Assembly (NCBI GenBank): GCA_029964075.1
Contig: CM057148.1
Coordinates: 25,475,916-25,539,915, forward strand
Source: Patiria pectinifera
Taxonomy: Eukaryota; Echinodermata; Asteroidea; Valvatida; Asterinidae
DNA length: 64,000 bases
Direction of reading: 5' to 3'
Within the stretch, counting starts at the first letter, position 1; every line of letters starts with the position of its first letter. Of the stretch, positions 47,053-58,980 are shown in pieces. The position numbers and the translations under genes are program-made. The notes beneath the pieces were generated by a model that was given only the letters and a program-made list of their open reading frames with translations, had not been told where the DNA came from and did not search any database.

Positions 47053-49189
47053 CGGAAACAAAAATGTGTGCTGGATCTGCCGGTATTTCGCATGCATCCA
47101 TGTTGGTGTCCACTGTTATCGTCGTGAGAATGCCCCATTCATACCATTATACGCATGCAGCGCCAGCGGGCGCTATTTAATGTACAGATGTCATTGTCTG
47201 TAAATGGCGTCGAAGTTGGAAAAGAAATGCGAAATCTAGTTTTGTTTTGCATGTTTTTCTTAATGAAAAGTGAATATGGATGTTCAGTTATTTACCTTGA
47301 CCCATCCACCCACCCACAATTTTGAAAAAAAAAATCAAAATGTACAAACACTGAACATATTGAATGGCCTTTAGTTTTTAATTGATTTGTTTTGGGGTTG
47401 TTTTTAAATTAAAATGTGGCAGTTATTTTTAGTGGGAGACATAGCGGACTTATTTTTAGGTCAAATTTCCGGGATCGATCGACCAACCGACCGACCACCA
47501 CGATGCACGTAGAAGCTCCTGCCGGAGCTTAATAGTGGGGTTATTTTAAAAGAAAACGTGTGATGTCGTTACCAGTGGAGAAACATATAATTGACCTATC
47601 GCCGTTTGCTAGTTAGCCACGCCTTTTAGACAACCCTATGGAATTGTGTACGTTAAGTTTTTATTTGTCATAGCTATGGCGAGTTCCACGTGTATCTTGT
47701 ATGTTATCATGTAATTCGACAACCTTTCCCAAGCTGCTCACGATGATGCGATTCTACCGCGATTGGTTAATAGCTTGGGCACAGGGCGCCCTCACCCCTC
47801 ACAAGCCCTGCGCCTCCACCTATGCGAGTATGTAACACCGGCAATTGTGGACCTAGGACAAAAGGTTTAGGGCAGAAACAATACTTCCACGATTGACCGA
47901 TAGTCCATGATTGAAATTCGTGTACAAAAGCAATAATATATGTTGTAAAATGTTAAAAAGTTCAAACAAAGGAATGGGGATTGTGGACAATAGGGGTCCA
48001 CGATTGCCGGTGTTTGCAAAGATAAATGGGGGGTTTAGAAGTTAGCTGTTTAATTGGTAAAATAAATGCGTTGAGTGCAAAAAAAACCCTCCCCGCCCCC
48101 GAAAGTACAATGCCAAAAGCGAGCAACGCTTACCCAACTCAGCATTGCAATTCACACTGTTGTACAATAACTAATGCTTTTGCATTAAAAAAAAAAACAC
48201 GATCCGCAGATAGAGGGCGCCCTTTTATGTGATAACGTCATCCAGTGTCAACTACCTCTGTCGCCTTGTCCTACCTCTTGACATTTGATTAAAAGGGCCC
48301 ATGCAATGTAATTTGTTTTATCATTAAAAATACATCTTTGTGTCCCATTTAACCTTAATTTCAACTTTCATTTCTCCATTTTCAAAGGTGTTTTGATGCC
48401 GTTTTGTTGTGTTTTTAATTATGCAAATGTCCATAGCAAAATGTGATGTTAATTCAGGCAGAAACATCAACGGTACAGCTATTTCAGTACCAAAAGTTGT
48501 CAGAATTTTGGATATTATTCTGTTGTAAAGTTTCTTTTCTGTGGTGATTCGTTGCTGGGTCAGTACATGGCAGTAAGCCAGTGAGCAAACTTTTTTTCAT
48601 AGATGTTTTAATGAGCACTTATATTGGGTTAACAATTTAAAAAGAAAACCCCTAAACTGAACCGTGTCTTCCTGAAATGACATCACAGCAACAGCGCCCT
48701 CAGTTGTCCAGAAAAGCATGGAATTTTAAATGTTTAAAGAAGTGCATTTTTCAAGAAAGGTTAACCAAACAGGGTTGCCAGATAATTTTAACACAATGAG
48801 GAGTAGAAAGACGTACAACAGGTGTTTCCAAAAATAAATCATTCCATGGGCCTTTAAATTGTTTGGTCTGAATAAACATATTGTTAAGGTATGGTCACTT
48901 AATCTTGCATTTCAAGTACCTCCATAAGTAAATCTTTAGCGGTTTTGTGTCTGAGGATCAATCACGTTCTCGAGGAAAACTCTACCATTCCGCAAAAAAA
49001 CATTCACAGGATGTCTCACTATTTTTCAAAAGTTGTACTTTCATATTTGTTTCCTTCATGATTCTACTGCTACTCTATGGGATATTTGTAATAAGATGAC
49101 GTCATGATTACGCAACCAAATTGTGCACACTTTACCAGGGTTCATGTTAATGCCAGCAGGAAATTCATTTTCATTGCAAAAAGTGTTTA
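47053..49189. other. AT-rich intergenic sequence
   Basis: 47410-47480 weakly echoes 45610-45670 (GGCAGTTATTTTTAGTGGGA and GGTCAAATTT). Otherwise nothing was recognised. Confidence 0.5.
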
Positions 49190-49460
49190 AAAGAAATGGA
49201 TTCGTTCATTTAGAGCTAGAGGCTATTGTATCTAATGTTGACCTTAATAACGCACTAATAATAGGGGATTTTCTTTTGCATCATTCTCCCTAAATAAGTT
49301 TTGTCTGACAATGTTATGATTTTGAAATGAATTCGTTCATTTAGAGCTAAAGGCTGTTGTTTGTATCTAATTTTGACCTAAATAACGCATTATTTTTTTT
49401 ATAGCGTCATTTCCCTCAATAAATTTTTGGTCTGATGACGTCATAATTTTGAAATGTCCA
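49190..49460. repeat. Two tandem units of about 130 bp
   Basis: GAATTCGTTCATTTAGAGCTA-AGGCT and CTAA-TTGACCT-AATAACGCA recur at about 49200 and 49330. Each unit is followed by a TCATT-TCCCT and TGTCTGA/TGACGTCAT region. Confidence 0.8.
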
Positions 49461-50777
49461 AAGGTCATTTGAGATTTTCTGTAAATCGTTATTGGCAATT
49501 TGATTAAAAAAACTGGCAAATTGAATTTAAATCAATATAAAATGTTTCACGTGCTTCTTTTTGGTTATGCCGTACCTTTCGGTTATGACGTCAGTATGAC
49601 ATTTGTTTGTGATTGGCATTCCTAATTAAACATGTATTCACAATAGTATAATACTTCTGTGTTCAAGTTATATTCATTTCTCAATGCACCTCCAGTAAAT
49701 CCAGTACAAAGGTCAAGCGGATTCGTGCTCGTTCATCAAACTTGTTCCCCAAAGCAGTATCATCTGCATCAGAAAATAATGTTTAAACTTAAACTTAACA
49801 TCCTTGAATTAAAAATCCACATCTTTGTACAAAGGTTCATATTTGGTCATATCTGGTTTTATCTTCATTCCTTTACTCATTTCGAAGGGGTAAACTTCCT
49901 TTTGATTTTGAATAATATGTTATGTTTGACCTTCTGGTAACCCAAAAGAGAAAAGGTCAAGCAACTTGTCATGGTATGCTGTGTTGGTTCATGGACTAAA
50001 GAGATGCCGACAGCTTTGCAGAGCCGTGCACCTTGTCGGCCCCAATTCAATCCCTCTTCAGCATTGGTTAACAAGACGGATGGGACGATCGACAGATTCT
50101 GTTTTGCTTTTGGGGGAAATCCCTCTAGCGCCAAAAAGCAGTTACAAAAGTAGATGCTTGCAGCAAATATACGCGAAAATCCGTGTCTTAACCTCTTTCC
50201 TCCAATTAAGTTGGTTTGGTGTGCCTTGTTTGCGTATTTATTTAAGGTTTTTGTGTGTGTGTGTTTAAGTGGTTAAATATCTTTGTTAATGCTATTATAT
50301 CTTTTTGTTAGTTGGGAGAACGCCTATAAACGTGATACACAAACCTTGCTATTTTAAACTTCCACGTGGAAAAGGAATTTCAAATTGGGATGCTGACATT
50401 AGAATATTAATAATAATGAATAAAGTCTGCTGATATGGTTCTTGCAATAATGAACTTCGCACAAAATTGGTTGGGGACGGAATTGATCCGTGAGCTGAGT
50501 GCGTACAATGGCATGTGTACCTCTTGTACTCTTAGAACAAGGGCGACACAATCGCGATAATGCCATTAAAAGTAAATTCTTAACAGTTCCTTTATTCTAT
50601 GACTGATAGTTATGGGTTGTCTAATTTCAAATGGGTACATTAGTCTAGTATTAAAAGAGAATTCCCCCCCCCCAAAAAAAAAATGCAATTCATTCATCAT
50701 GTATTAGGAATTCCAGTATTATGATTACATACATATTAAGTACGGTTGATAGCTGTTAATATTCATTGTTTTTCTAG
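49461..50777. other. Sequence upstream of gene B leader exon
   Basis: No gene was recognised. The right end is a TGTTTTTCTAG acceptor (AG at 50776-50777), implying an untranslated exon further upstream that I cannot place. Confidence 0.55.
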
Positions 50778-51096
50778 ATAAGTTGAGCCTCATCGTCTGA
50801 CGTCCGACTTCAATCACAAAGATGCAGCGAGACAGACTTGGTCGGCGGGGTAGAGCTAGGATCACGGCCGAGGAGTACAACCACTCACTCAGCAAACTCG
50901 TCAGCACGAAGAGGAAGGTTAAGCCAAGTCGTAAGACGGCATTCATGGCCGCCTTTCCAGTCAAAGCCTCGCCAAGACTCCATTCTGATGAAGAGGGGGC
51001 GTCTGTCATGCCACTGAGAGAGGCGTCAAATACTGACCCTGGACACAGCAAAACTCCGAATACAGACGAAGCAACCAGTGAAGTTGAAGTGAAAAG
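50778..51096 (+). CDS. NLR gene B, leader exon with start codon
   Basis: The acceptor is at 50777 and the donor GTGCTA at 51097. The ATG at 50822 is preceded in frame by a TGA 27 bases earlier, so it is the natural start. The 275 coding nt end in phase 2, exactly matching the UBL exon, which begins with one base (AG|T, serine). The peptide is basic and probably disordered: MQRDRLGRRGRARITAEEY, then KLVSTKRKVKPSRKTAF, then an acidic/serine tail. I recognise no domain. The arginine/lysine clusters could serve nuclear import or membrane/nucleic-acid contact, but this is only a guess. An unspliced reading would stop two codons past the donor. Confidence 0.7.
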
Positions 51097-51632
51097 GTGC
51101 TAACGGGAAAGTTGCTCTCAAAATCTCAATCGACTAATTTTTCACTAAATCCCGATTATGTATTAGGCCTGTAGGATGGTAGTTTCCCCATTTCTTGTCG
51201 TACCGGAAAAGTGGTTTTCAGCTTTAAAGAGCATAAACCAACCATACATTCTTGCCTGCAATGTTCAATACCTTAGTTGTAATAAAAAAAGCATTCGCAT
51301 CTTTCACAATTGGTGGTTGATGAGTTCCAAGCAGCTTTCAATCCGCATTTTAAACCAATTTCAAGTTTCAATGCACTTAATATGATACACTTTGATCAGG
51401 TCATTTTTCAAATTTCTTGTGAATTGATCATTTCCCCCCACAAATTCAAGTTTAAGTATTAAAGCAGCCTTGCCATCAGAGGTAAATATTTCACACCTTT
51501 AAGATTTTGCTCAAAAGGTAGAAGGAAAATGTAACAGAAACCCAACAAAAGTTAACTGAATGAAAAACAATTATTCTCAGATATTGGTTGCCTCATATCA
51601 TCCAGCATATTCATTGTATTTCCAACCTGCAG

Positions 51633-51807
51633 TCCCGTTGAAGAGAGACAGAAATTGCAGGTTTTTGTCCGGGGTCTCCTCTTACCAAAGACACTGTGCC
51701 TTCAGCTCGATCCAGAGACATCGGTATCTGATTTAAAGTCATTTGTTGAAAGAGAGAGTGGCATCAAGCCTCAAGATCAACACCTTTACATCGGGAGAAA
51801 CTTTCAG
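51633..51807 (+). CDS. NLR gene B, first UBL exon
   Basis: The exon is 175 nt, with the same borders and phases (2 in, 0 out) as 1697-1871. It reads PVEERQKLQVFVRG, LPKTLCLQLDPETSVSDLK and GIKPQDQHLYIGRNFQ. The changes relative to gene A (A to S, L to F, S to R, N to D) leave the hydrophobic ubiquitin core intact, consistent with selection on the fold. Confidence 0.88.
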
Positions 51808-52106
51808 GTGCTATTATTAGCATGAAAAAAAAGAATCATTTTATCTGAGCGAATAACGCCCAGAAAATTAGACTTTCTTCAACTTTCAACTGCCTCACTT
51901 TAGTTTGAAAAACTGTTGGTGGAATGCCTGATGAAAGTGTTATTAATTTGTTTTACATAAAAAAACTGAGTTTGGAAAATCATTGTTTGTTAAACAAAAT
52001 GGTAAACGATTTAGAAATACCATCATCATGTAAATCCAAAAGTTAATCAGAGTGCCAATTTTTTTCCCCACAAATCTCATAAAATGTAATAAAAATTGAT
52101 TCGCAG
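51808..52106 (+). other. Intron between UBL exons of gene B
   Basis: 299 bp with GT/AG ends (GTGCTA and TTCGCAG). Nothing else was seen. Confidence 0.8.
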
Positions 52107-52200
52107 CTTTGTGACCTACTCTCCATTGGCGACCATGGGATACAACAAGACGAGAACATCAAGCTTCGCACAGGCGGCTTGTTAGGCGGTGGATCATTAG
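52107..52200 (+). CDS. NLR gene B, second UBL exon
   Basis: 94 nt, phase 0 in and 1 out. It reads LCDLLSIGDHGIQQDENIKL, then RTGGLLGGGSLG. It ends the UBL with LRTGG, then a glycine-rich linker. It is paralogous to 3166-3259. Confidence 0.88.
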
Positions 52201-52577
52201 GTATTACATTTTATAGGTTAAACTATTTCGATGCATGAAGCTACTTCAAACATCAGTAAATTGAGTGTTCGATTTCTCCTCAATTTCGGCACAGTTCTTT
52301 CCAAATTTCACTGTTAGGAAAACTGCGTAAACGGTGACCTTGGAAATAATAAGTGTGTTTTTTTCTCTATAGAAATCGTTTGAGCATTTGTATGAATGTG
52401 CCCGACTACATTTTCATGTTTTGGCTTAGAGCGTAATGTTTGATCAATCAGTACGATGTGCTTCTGATCTTGCTTAGCCTCACCGTTAAGTAAAGAGGAG
52501 CTCACATTCGTTTGGAGCCCCTAAGCCCAGCTGATATGATTGATTTGATAAACTGTTTAATTGATTTTGCTTTCCAG
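52201..52577 (+). other. Intron between UBL and Death exons of gene B
   Basis: 377 bp, GTATTA donor and TTTCCAG acceptor. No gene. Confidence 0.8.
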
Positions 52578-52841
52578 AAGAAGAGCAGTCGAGAAACATT
52601 TATTTCTCCGAGTTGTCAGACGAGCTTGGACGAGTCTGGAAGAGGCTTGCCAGAAGATTGGGATTCAAGGAAGGACAACTTTACCAATTCGAAGAAAACT
52701 ACAGGGGGAACGTACACGAACAAATCTTCCAGATGTTAGATGCCTGGTGGAAGAAGCAGGACAACCCCGCAGATGCGCCTAAGAAGCTGAGAGACGCTCT
52801 GAAAGATGTGGATCGTGCTGACTTAGCATCACAAGTCCCAG
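52578..52841 (+). CDS. NLR gene B, Death-domain exon
   Basis: 264 nt, symmetric phase 1-1. It reads EEEQSRNIYFSELSDELGRV, WKRLARRLGFKEGQLYQFEE and MLDAWWKKQDNPADAPKKLR, ending VDRADLASQVPG. Hydrophobic helix positions and the W residues of the Death fold are present. The donor is GTATGA. Its last third is the parent of the mini-exons at 53557, 53791 and 54977. Confidence 0.9.
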
Positions 52842-53556
52842 GTATGAGAGCTAACCAAAAAGGTTAATCTAGGATACTCTTTCTTGGTCAAGTTTAGCTT
52901 ACTATACACCACTGTGTTACTTTTGACATAAATCGTACAGTGATACAGTGATGGGTAACCATTCCAAAGCTTTTCAGAGGTATTTTTTTGTGATTACAAT
53001 TTCAGTTCAACGAAACTTAATTTTCCGGATAATGACTGCTGTGCATAACTGTCTTTTTAAAGTTGCAACTGCTTACAGACGATACAAAACACCCACGAAA
53101 TTTAAGAGGCCCATGCCATGAATTTGTACTGGAAGAACAAAATCATGTCAGCAAAATCATGTGTTCAACTAACATGATTACTATTATTATCATCTACTGG
53201 TTACTCACCTACGCACCCAACGGTCACACGACGCACTATGGACAACCAAGGTTTGATACTCGGAACTATGCAGCCGATGAGTCCTGAATAGGACCAAAAA
53301 AAAGCATCACCGCTCACCCGGACCGAAGAATTTATGAATACATTTCCTAATGTCTAACCAATCCTGAAGACCTAAGGATCAACCAACCCCAAAAACTTGC
53401 AATTACTTTTCCCACTCCATCCTGTCAAATATGACAGACAGGAGATTAATTTATATGGAAACATTGATTCCAATATTATGGTCTATAAGAAAGAGCGTAA
53501 TTTTGGTCTGTAAGAAAGAACGAATCTGAACGGGATTGAGCTACTATTTTCTTTAG

Positions 53557-53658
53557 ATGCCGGACAGAAGAAACAGGACAACCCAGCAGACGCTCCTGTG
53601 AAGCTGAGGGACCCTCTGGCAGATGTGGACCGTGCTGACTTGGCTCCGCAAGTACAAG
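53557..53658 (+). CDS. Gene B mini-exon 1 (Death-domain C-terminal third)
   Basis: 102 nt between TTCTTTAG and GTAAGG, phase 1-1. Open: AGQKKQDNPADAPVKLR and then ADVDRADLAPQVQG, a close copy of the last 34 residues of the Death exon. It would add helices 5-6 again if included. Whether it is spliced in is unknown. Confidence 0.6.
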
Positions 53659-53790
53659 GTAAGGGTTAATTAACCGCAAAACAGTCAATGTACGCTTTTT
53701 GTCAAGTTTAGCTTACTTAATATATGTATTGTCAGTCTGTAAGAGCGTCTCTGAATGGGATTGAGCCACCATTTTCCTTATCCCTGTTAG

Positions 53791-53892
53791 GTGCCAGGCA
53801 GGAGAAACAAGACAACCCTGCAGACGCACCTGAGGAGCTGAGCGACACTCTGAAAGATGTGGACCATGTTGAATTGGCATCGCAAGTACAAG
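53791..53892 (+). CDS. Gene B mini-exon 2 (Death-domain C-terminal third)
   Basis: 102 nt between CCTGTTAG and GTTAGA, phase 1-1. Open: ARQEKQDNPADAPEELSD and then VDHVELASQVQG. The second half is copied again, without an acceptor, in the exact 220-bp duplication (54071-54112). Confidence 0.55.
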
Positions 53893-54290
53893 GTTAGAGC
53901 TATTTAACCGAAAAGTTCAATATACGGGTCACGTTTAGCTTATTATACATCGCTGTATTACTTTTGACGTCAATTTAACGTATTCCAGTGAAGGATAATT
54001 TTTCAAAAGGTTTGTTAGGCTACTAAAAGGTTATACCTCTTAAGTAAATGCGATCTCAATTCAATGACACTGAAAGATGTGGACCATGTTGAATTGGCAT
54101 CGCAAGTACAAGGTTAGAGCTATTTAACCGAAAAGTTCAATATACGGGTCACGTTTAGCTTATTATACATCGCTGTATTACTTTTGACGTCAATTTAACG
54201 TATTCCAGTGAAGGATAATTTTTCAAAAGGTTTGTTAGGCTACTAAAAGGTTATACCTCTTAAGTAAATGCGATCTCAATTCAATGACAC
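53851..54290 (+). repeat. Exact tandem duplication, 2 x 220 bp
   Basis: 53851-54070 and 54071-54290 appear identical by eye. The unit starts inside mini-exon 2 and takes in its donor and following intron. Confidence 0.92.
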
Positions 54291-54791
54291 TGAATTATGT
54301 GGATAATGACTGCTGTGCATAACTGTCTTTCAGACGATACAAAACACCCACGAAATTTAAGAGGCCCATGCCATGAGTTTGTACTGGAAGAACTAACTCC
54401 AGTAAGCAAAATCATGTGTTCAACTAACATGATTACTATTATTATCATCTACTGTGTTACTCACCTACACACCTATGGACTACCAAGGTTTGATACTCGG
54501 AACTATGCAGCCAATGAGTCCTGAATAGGACCAAAAAAGCATTCCCGCTCACCCGGACCGAAGAATTTATGAACACATTTCCTAATGTCCTAACAATCCT
54601 GAACACCTAAGGATCAACTAACCCCAAGAACTTGCAATTACTTTTCCCACCCCACCCTGTCAAACATGACAGACAGGAGATTAATTTATATGGAAACATT
54701 GATACCAATATTATGGTCTATAAGAAAGAGCGTATTTATGGTATGTTAGAAAGAGCGAATCTGAATGTGATTGAGCCACTATTTTCCTTAG

Positions 54792-54862
54792 ATACCGGAC
54801 AGAAGAAACATGACAACCCAGCAGACGATACTGTGAAGCTGAGGGTTAGCGACAATTAACCG
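54792..54862 (+). pseudogene. Decayed Death mini-exon
   Basis: Paralogous to mini-exon 1: after TTCCTTAG it reads TGQKKHDNPADDTVKLR, then loses the second half and meets TAA at about 54857. The donor is gone. Confidence 0.7.
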
Positions 54863-54976
54863 CAAGAAAGTCAATGTATGCTTTTTGTCAAGTTTAGCTT
54901 ACTATATAGTGGTATTGTCAGTCTGTAAGAGCGTCTCTGAATGGGATTGTGCCATCATTTTCCTTATCCCTGTTAG

Positions 54977-55078
54977 GTGCAAGGCAGGAGAAACAAGACA
55001 CCCCTGCAGACGCACCTGAGAAGCTGAGTGACGCTCTGAAAGATGTGGACCATGTTGAATTGGCATCGCAAGTTCAAG
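54977..55078 (+). CDS. Gene B mini-exon 3 (Death-domain C-terminal third)
   Basis: 102 nt between CCTGTTAG and GTTAGA, phase 1-1. Open: ARQEKQDTPADAPEKLSD and then ALKDVDHVELASQVQG. It is paralogous to mini-exon 2 through the 1.25-kb block duplication. Confidence 0.55.
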
Positions 55079-55324
55079 GTTAGAGCTAATTAACTGAGAA
55101 GGTCAATATACGGGTCACGTTGAGTTTATTATACATCGCTGTGTTACGTTTGACGTCAATTTAACGTATAACAGTGGAGGATAATCTTTCAAAAGGTTTG
55201 TTAGGCTACTAAAAGGTTTTACCCCTTTTGTGAATGCGATCTCAATTCAATGAAACTCAATTATGTGGATAATGACTGCTGTGCATAACTTCTCGTTATA
55301 AAGTTGCAATTGCTGACACACAAT

Positions 55325-55575
55325 CATGGGCGTCGCGGGGGGAGGGGGTGCCTGTTCCCCGTGGCCCCTCCCCCTGAAAAAAAGGCAGGGCGAAAAGGGA
55401 GGGAGAGGGGAAAAGGGGGGAAAAGGAAGGGGGAAAAAGTGCGAAGCCATATTGCTGTTAATTCGACAGGGGATAGGGCAAATGGTCCCCTGTCCACGCT
55501 CGAAAAAAATGATAAATGGAGAATATATTGAAAAGGTTATGGAATTTTTGGGGAAAAATCCTGGCGACGCCGTTG
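55325..55575. mobile_element. Short inverted-repeat element in gene B intron
   Basis: The ends are ATGGGCGTCGC and the inverse CTGGCGACGCC; the middle is purine-rich (GGGAAAAGG type). It is of the same kind as 27906-28018 and 28551-28672. It interrupts the third block start (…GCTGACA / CAGATGATACAAAC). Confidence 0.7.
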
Positions 55576-56478
55576 CAGATGATACAAACAGCTAAGAAAT
55601 CAGGCCCATGCCATGAACATATTTTGTTGAACATTCTTCTCTTCTAAAATTTATGAAAACTATTTGACATCCCCTTTTGGGTCAACTTCATTAAAGTGCA
55701 CTTCTTCCTGTGAAGTCGTTTTAGAGAAGCTTGCCATTGGCTCACTCTTATTTACTGAAACTAAATCAATCATCAAATAAGGCGGGAAAAGAAAAGAAAA
55801 GCAAAACAACACTATTTAAGACGTTTTGCGATGACAGATCTGTAACATTGAGGTTTCTGACGGAAATGACATTACATTTGTGCTCATGAATAGGAAAATT
55901 CACATTTGGCATATAACCAAGAAATTACTAAAATACCCTTCACAATGGTCAAATTTAAATTCAAATCAGAGTTAAATGGAACACAAAGGAATCTTTCCTT
56001 GAATGTATTTTGAAAAAAAATACATTGCATGAAACCTTCAAATTAAAGTATGAAGGACGCCGTATGTTTACAACCTTGGCCTTTGAAGGCCAAATTGCAT
56101 ACAAGAATATCCAGGTGCCGTTTCGTGCGTTGCTAAATTAGCAGGAAAAACGTGCTACAGATGAAGCGCATCTGTGGCAACCATAAGGAATTTTTTTAGG
56201 CGGTAATATGCCTACATTGGGAGTGCCTCGAGGTTCAACTTTTCATAGCGTCACTTGTATAAGCTTTTTCATTCTAAAAATAGCATGCCCTCTGTTGTGC
56301 TTACTGCTTACCTACTATAGTACGGTCTATGAAAATGATGAAGGCTGTCTTTAGCTTGTGCTTAACAGCGCCATTAAATTTGGTCTTTATTTTTAAATTT
56401 ACAGATCAACGGCTTTAGACATATACTGAAAGTTTACCTGATTGTTTCCCCGCAATGTCTTCTCTTTTTTTGGCACAG

Positions 56479-58924
56479 GCACTACAGGAACTTCTTTTGA
56501 TGTTCAACAGTGTGCAAAAGAACTGGCAGAACATTACCAGGAGACGATAAAAGTGACGACACATCCTAAAGAGAAGCACATGGCTAGAGAGATGGATGAC
56601 ATGTACGTCAACCTACAACTAGAGAAAGAGACCAACATACCAACTCCTGTCTCCTCTTCGGAGACAAAGGAACAGGCAGAAACAGGCAGCCAATCGGAGC
56701 AGTTGAAAGCTTCGAAAAAGGGTACTCCTGATCTCCCAAAAGCAATTCCCAAGAAGGACAAAAAGATTAATGTTCAGAAAATTGCCCTTGACTCATATAA
56801 AGACATGCTTGTGCTCAAATCAAATCGATTATTAATCAGAGCTGAGGCGGGTTACGGGAAAACCACACTCTTTAAAAAGATTGCTTATGATTGGGCAGAT
56901 CTGAAAACCAAGGAGGATCATACCGAAAACCAACTGCAATCTGAGCCCGCATCAGTTCTGGGAAGTTACGAGCTTGTCTTTGTGATCGAGGTCAATCGAA
57001 TGGGTAAGAAGTTCGACATCATCGACGCCATTTTCTCGCAGATACTCACGGACAGTAAACTGAAGAAGGAAGATCTAGAAAAATACATCCGTGAGAATCC
57101 AAAGCGTATATTAATTCTTTTGGATGGCGCCGATGAGATTTCTTTGCAAAGGGTAAAGGACGCACGATGTGAGAACGGAGTTGGGTTGAACGGTGTTCTA
57201 TCGTTCAAATCACTCAAATCGTGCAAGGTAATAGTTACGAGCCGACAGAAGACGGCAAACGAACTGCTGAATATGCATGCACACTACACAAAAATTAACA
57301 TGGTGGGCTTTGACGAGAAAGATAGGGAAAAATACGCTAGGAAATACTTGGCATGTTTTGAACCAAATAGCTTCCTTGAAAAGGTAAATGGATCTAAAAC
57401 GCTTCGTAGTTTAGCGGAGATACCGTTATTTATGTGGCTGCTGTGCCAGACATGGGCAGATGAAGGTAAACTGCCTGATCAAGTTACAAGCCTTTTTCAA
57501 AATAACATTCAGCTGATTCTAGAGCATCAGGCCAGTAAGGAAACAGATCAGCAAGTATCTGACACTGAGACACATGTTTCCCAACTCGGTCAGATAGCTC
57601 TAGAAGGTTTATTAGATCTAAATGGCGAAAGGCTTCATTTCGAAGAAAAGGAGATCACAACAGAGGATTTAGTGATTTTTGAGAAGGGATGTGATGTTGG
57701 CTTGTTGTCAAAAAGAACAAAATGTCAAGGTCTCAAGACGGTTTCTCAATATTCATTCCTGCACAAGACTTTCCAAGAATATAGCGCGGCAGCATATCTG
57801 GTAGATTTGTCAAGAACTGACAGGCAAGCCTTTGACCGATACTTGTTTCGTATATTTAATGGTGATGTGGACAGCTTAGAATATGTTTTGAGATTCTGCT
57901 GTGGACTGAACACAAATGCCGCCAAGCAGATTTTGAGGCAAATGGCAGATCTCTTGAAGGAAAATAAACTGAACAAGTCCTTGCATAGAATTTCGATGTT
58001 ACTCCTTTCTGAAGCTCAGTCAGAATATCTTATTAAAGAATTTCTTGAAACCGTGAAGATTGCCGTTCCATATGAACTCCAAGGTGAAGTTCTCGTCGCT
58101 GTGAATTATTTCTTTAAAGTCGGGTCTAAATATACAACTTTGCACAAAGTAGACATACAAAACATTAGTGCTACATGTCGAGGTTTGGCTGACTTGAAAC
58201 TTTTTGGGGATATAATGACACACATACAAGGCAAACCCTCGTTAAATCTTGTACTTCATAGCATCAGCTGGGATAACTTTATTGATAACTCCACAGCGAT
58301 ATTGAAATACTTAAACACTCTAGAAGTACGTCACTGCGATTGGAGCCTTGTAAAACTTTTCCAAGTGTTATCAAAAACCAACACACAAAGAGTTGAAATT
58401 GGTGGCATCAACTTGCATAATACATTATCTGAACAAAACATTCAACAAATACCAACTCTGAAAGAACTTTGTCTCGTCGAGTGTGGTCTGACAAACAGTG
58501 ATATTGAGTCACTTTTCTCTCTTTTGTCATCAGCAGACAGTATAAAGAAAGTGCATCTGAGAGGAAATAATTTGCACGGTTTGCAGCCTGTCAAAATCGC
58601 TTGTATCCCTTCTCTTGAATGCATTGAGCTATATGAAAGTGATCTGACAACCTGTGATATTGAGCCACTTTTCTCTCTTCTTTCATCAGCAGGCAGCATA
58701 AAGAAAGTTCATCTGAGAGGAAACAATTTTCACGGTTTGCAGCCAGTCACGATCGCTAGATTCCCTTCCCTTGAAGAATTACAACTACTTGAAAGCAGTC
58801 TGACAAATAGCGATATTGAGCAACTTTTCCGTCTTCTATCTTCATTAGGCAGCATAAAGAATTTCGGTTTGCAAGGAAACAATTTGCACGGTTTGCAGCC
58901 TCTCACGATAGCTAGTGTTCCTTC
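56479..58924 (+). CDS. NLR gene B, NACHT exon, first part with three LRR units
   Basis: Entered in phase 1 (G|GC, then TTGTSFDVQQCAKELAEHY). Paralogous to the gene A exon: the DDMYV pre-NACHT motif, Walker A RAEAGYGKTTLFK (about 56838-56873), Walker B RILILLDGADE (about 57108-57140), VIVTSRQK, then SFLHKTFQEYSAAAYL, and from about 58440 the 52-residue LRR units. Near 58925 one base is missing from the usual CTTCCCTTGAAG, and near 58979 another is missing, so the frame shifts to one that continues to 62460. Only 54 bases lie between the two losses. The encoded protein would stop shortly after LRR unit 3 unless these are sequencing errors or a recent allele. Confidence 0.88.
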
Positions 58925-58980
58925 CTTGAAGAATTGCTCCTGCATGAAAGTAGTCTGACAAACACTGATATTGAGCCAGT

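Larger units (their letters stand above)
52842..56478 (+). other. Gene B intron region carrying repeated Death mini-exons
   Basis: Two diverged blocks of about 1.25 kb (near 53040-53895 and 54300-55080) are tandem copies, and a third start of the block lies at 55256-55320. Shared marks are GACTGCTGTGCATAACTGTC, AGACGATACAAAACACCC, GAGGCCCATGCCATGA and TATTATTATCATCTACTG. 53851-54070 and 54071-54290 are an exact 220-bp tandem copy. The remainder (55580-56478) is AT-rich and non-coding, ending at a GCACAG acceptor. Confidence 0.8.
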
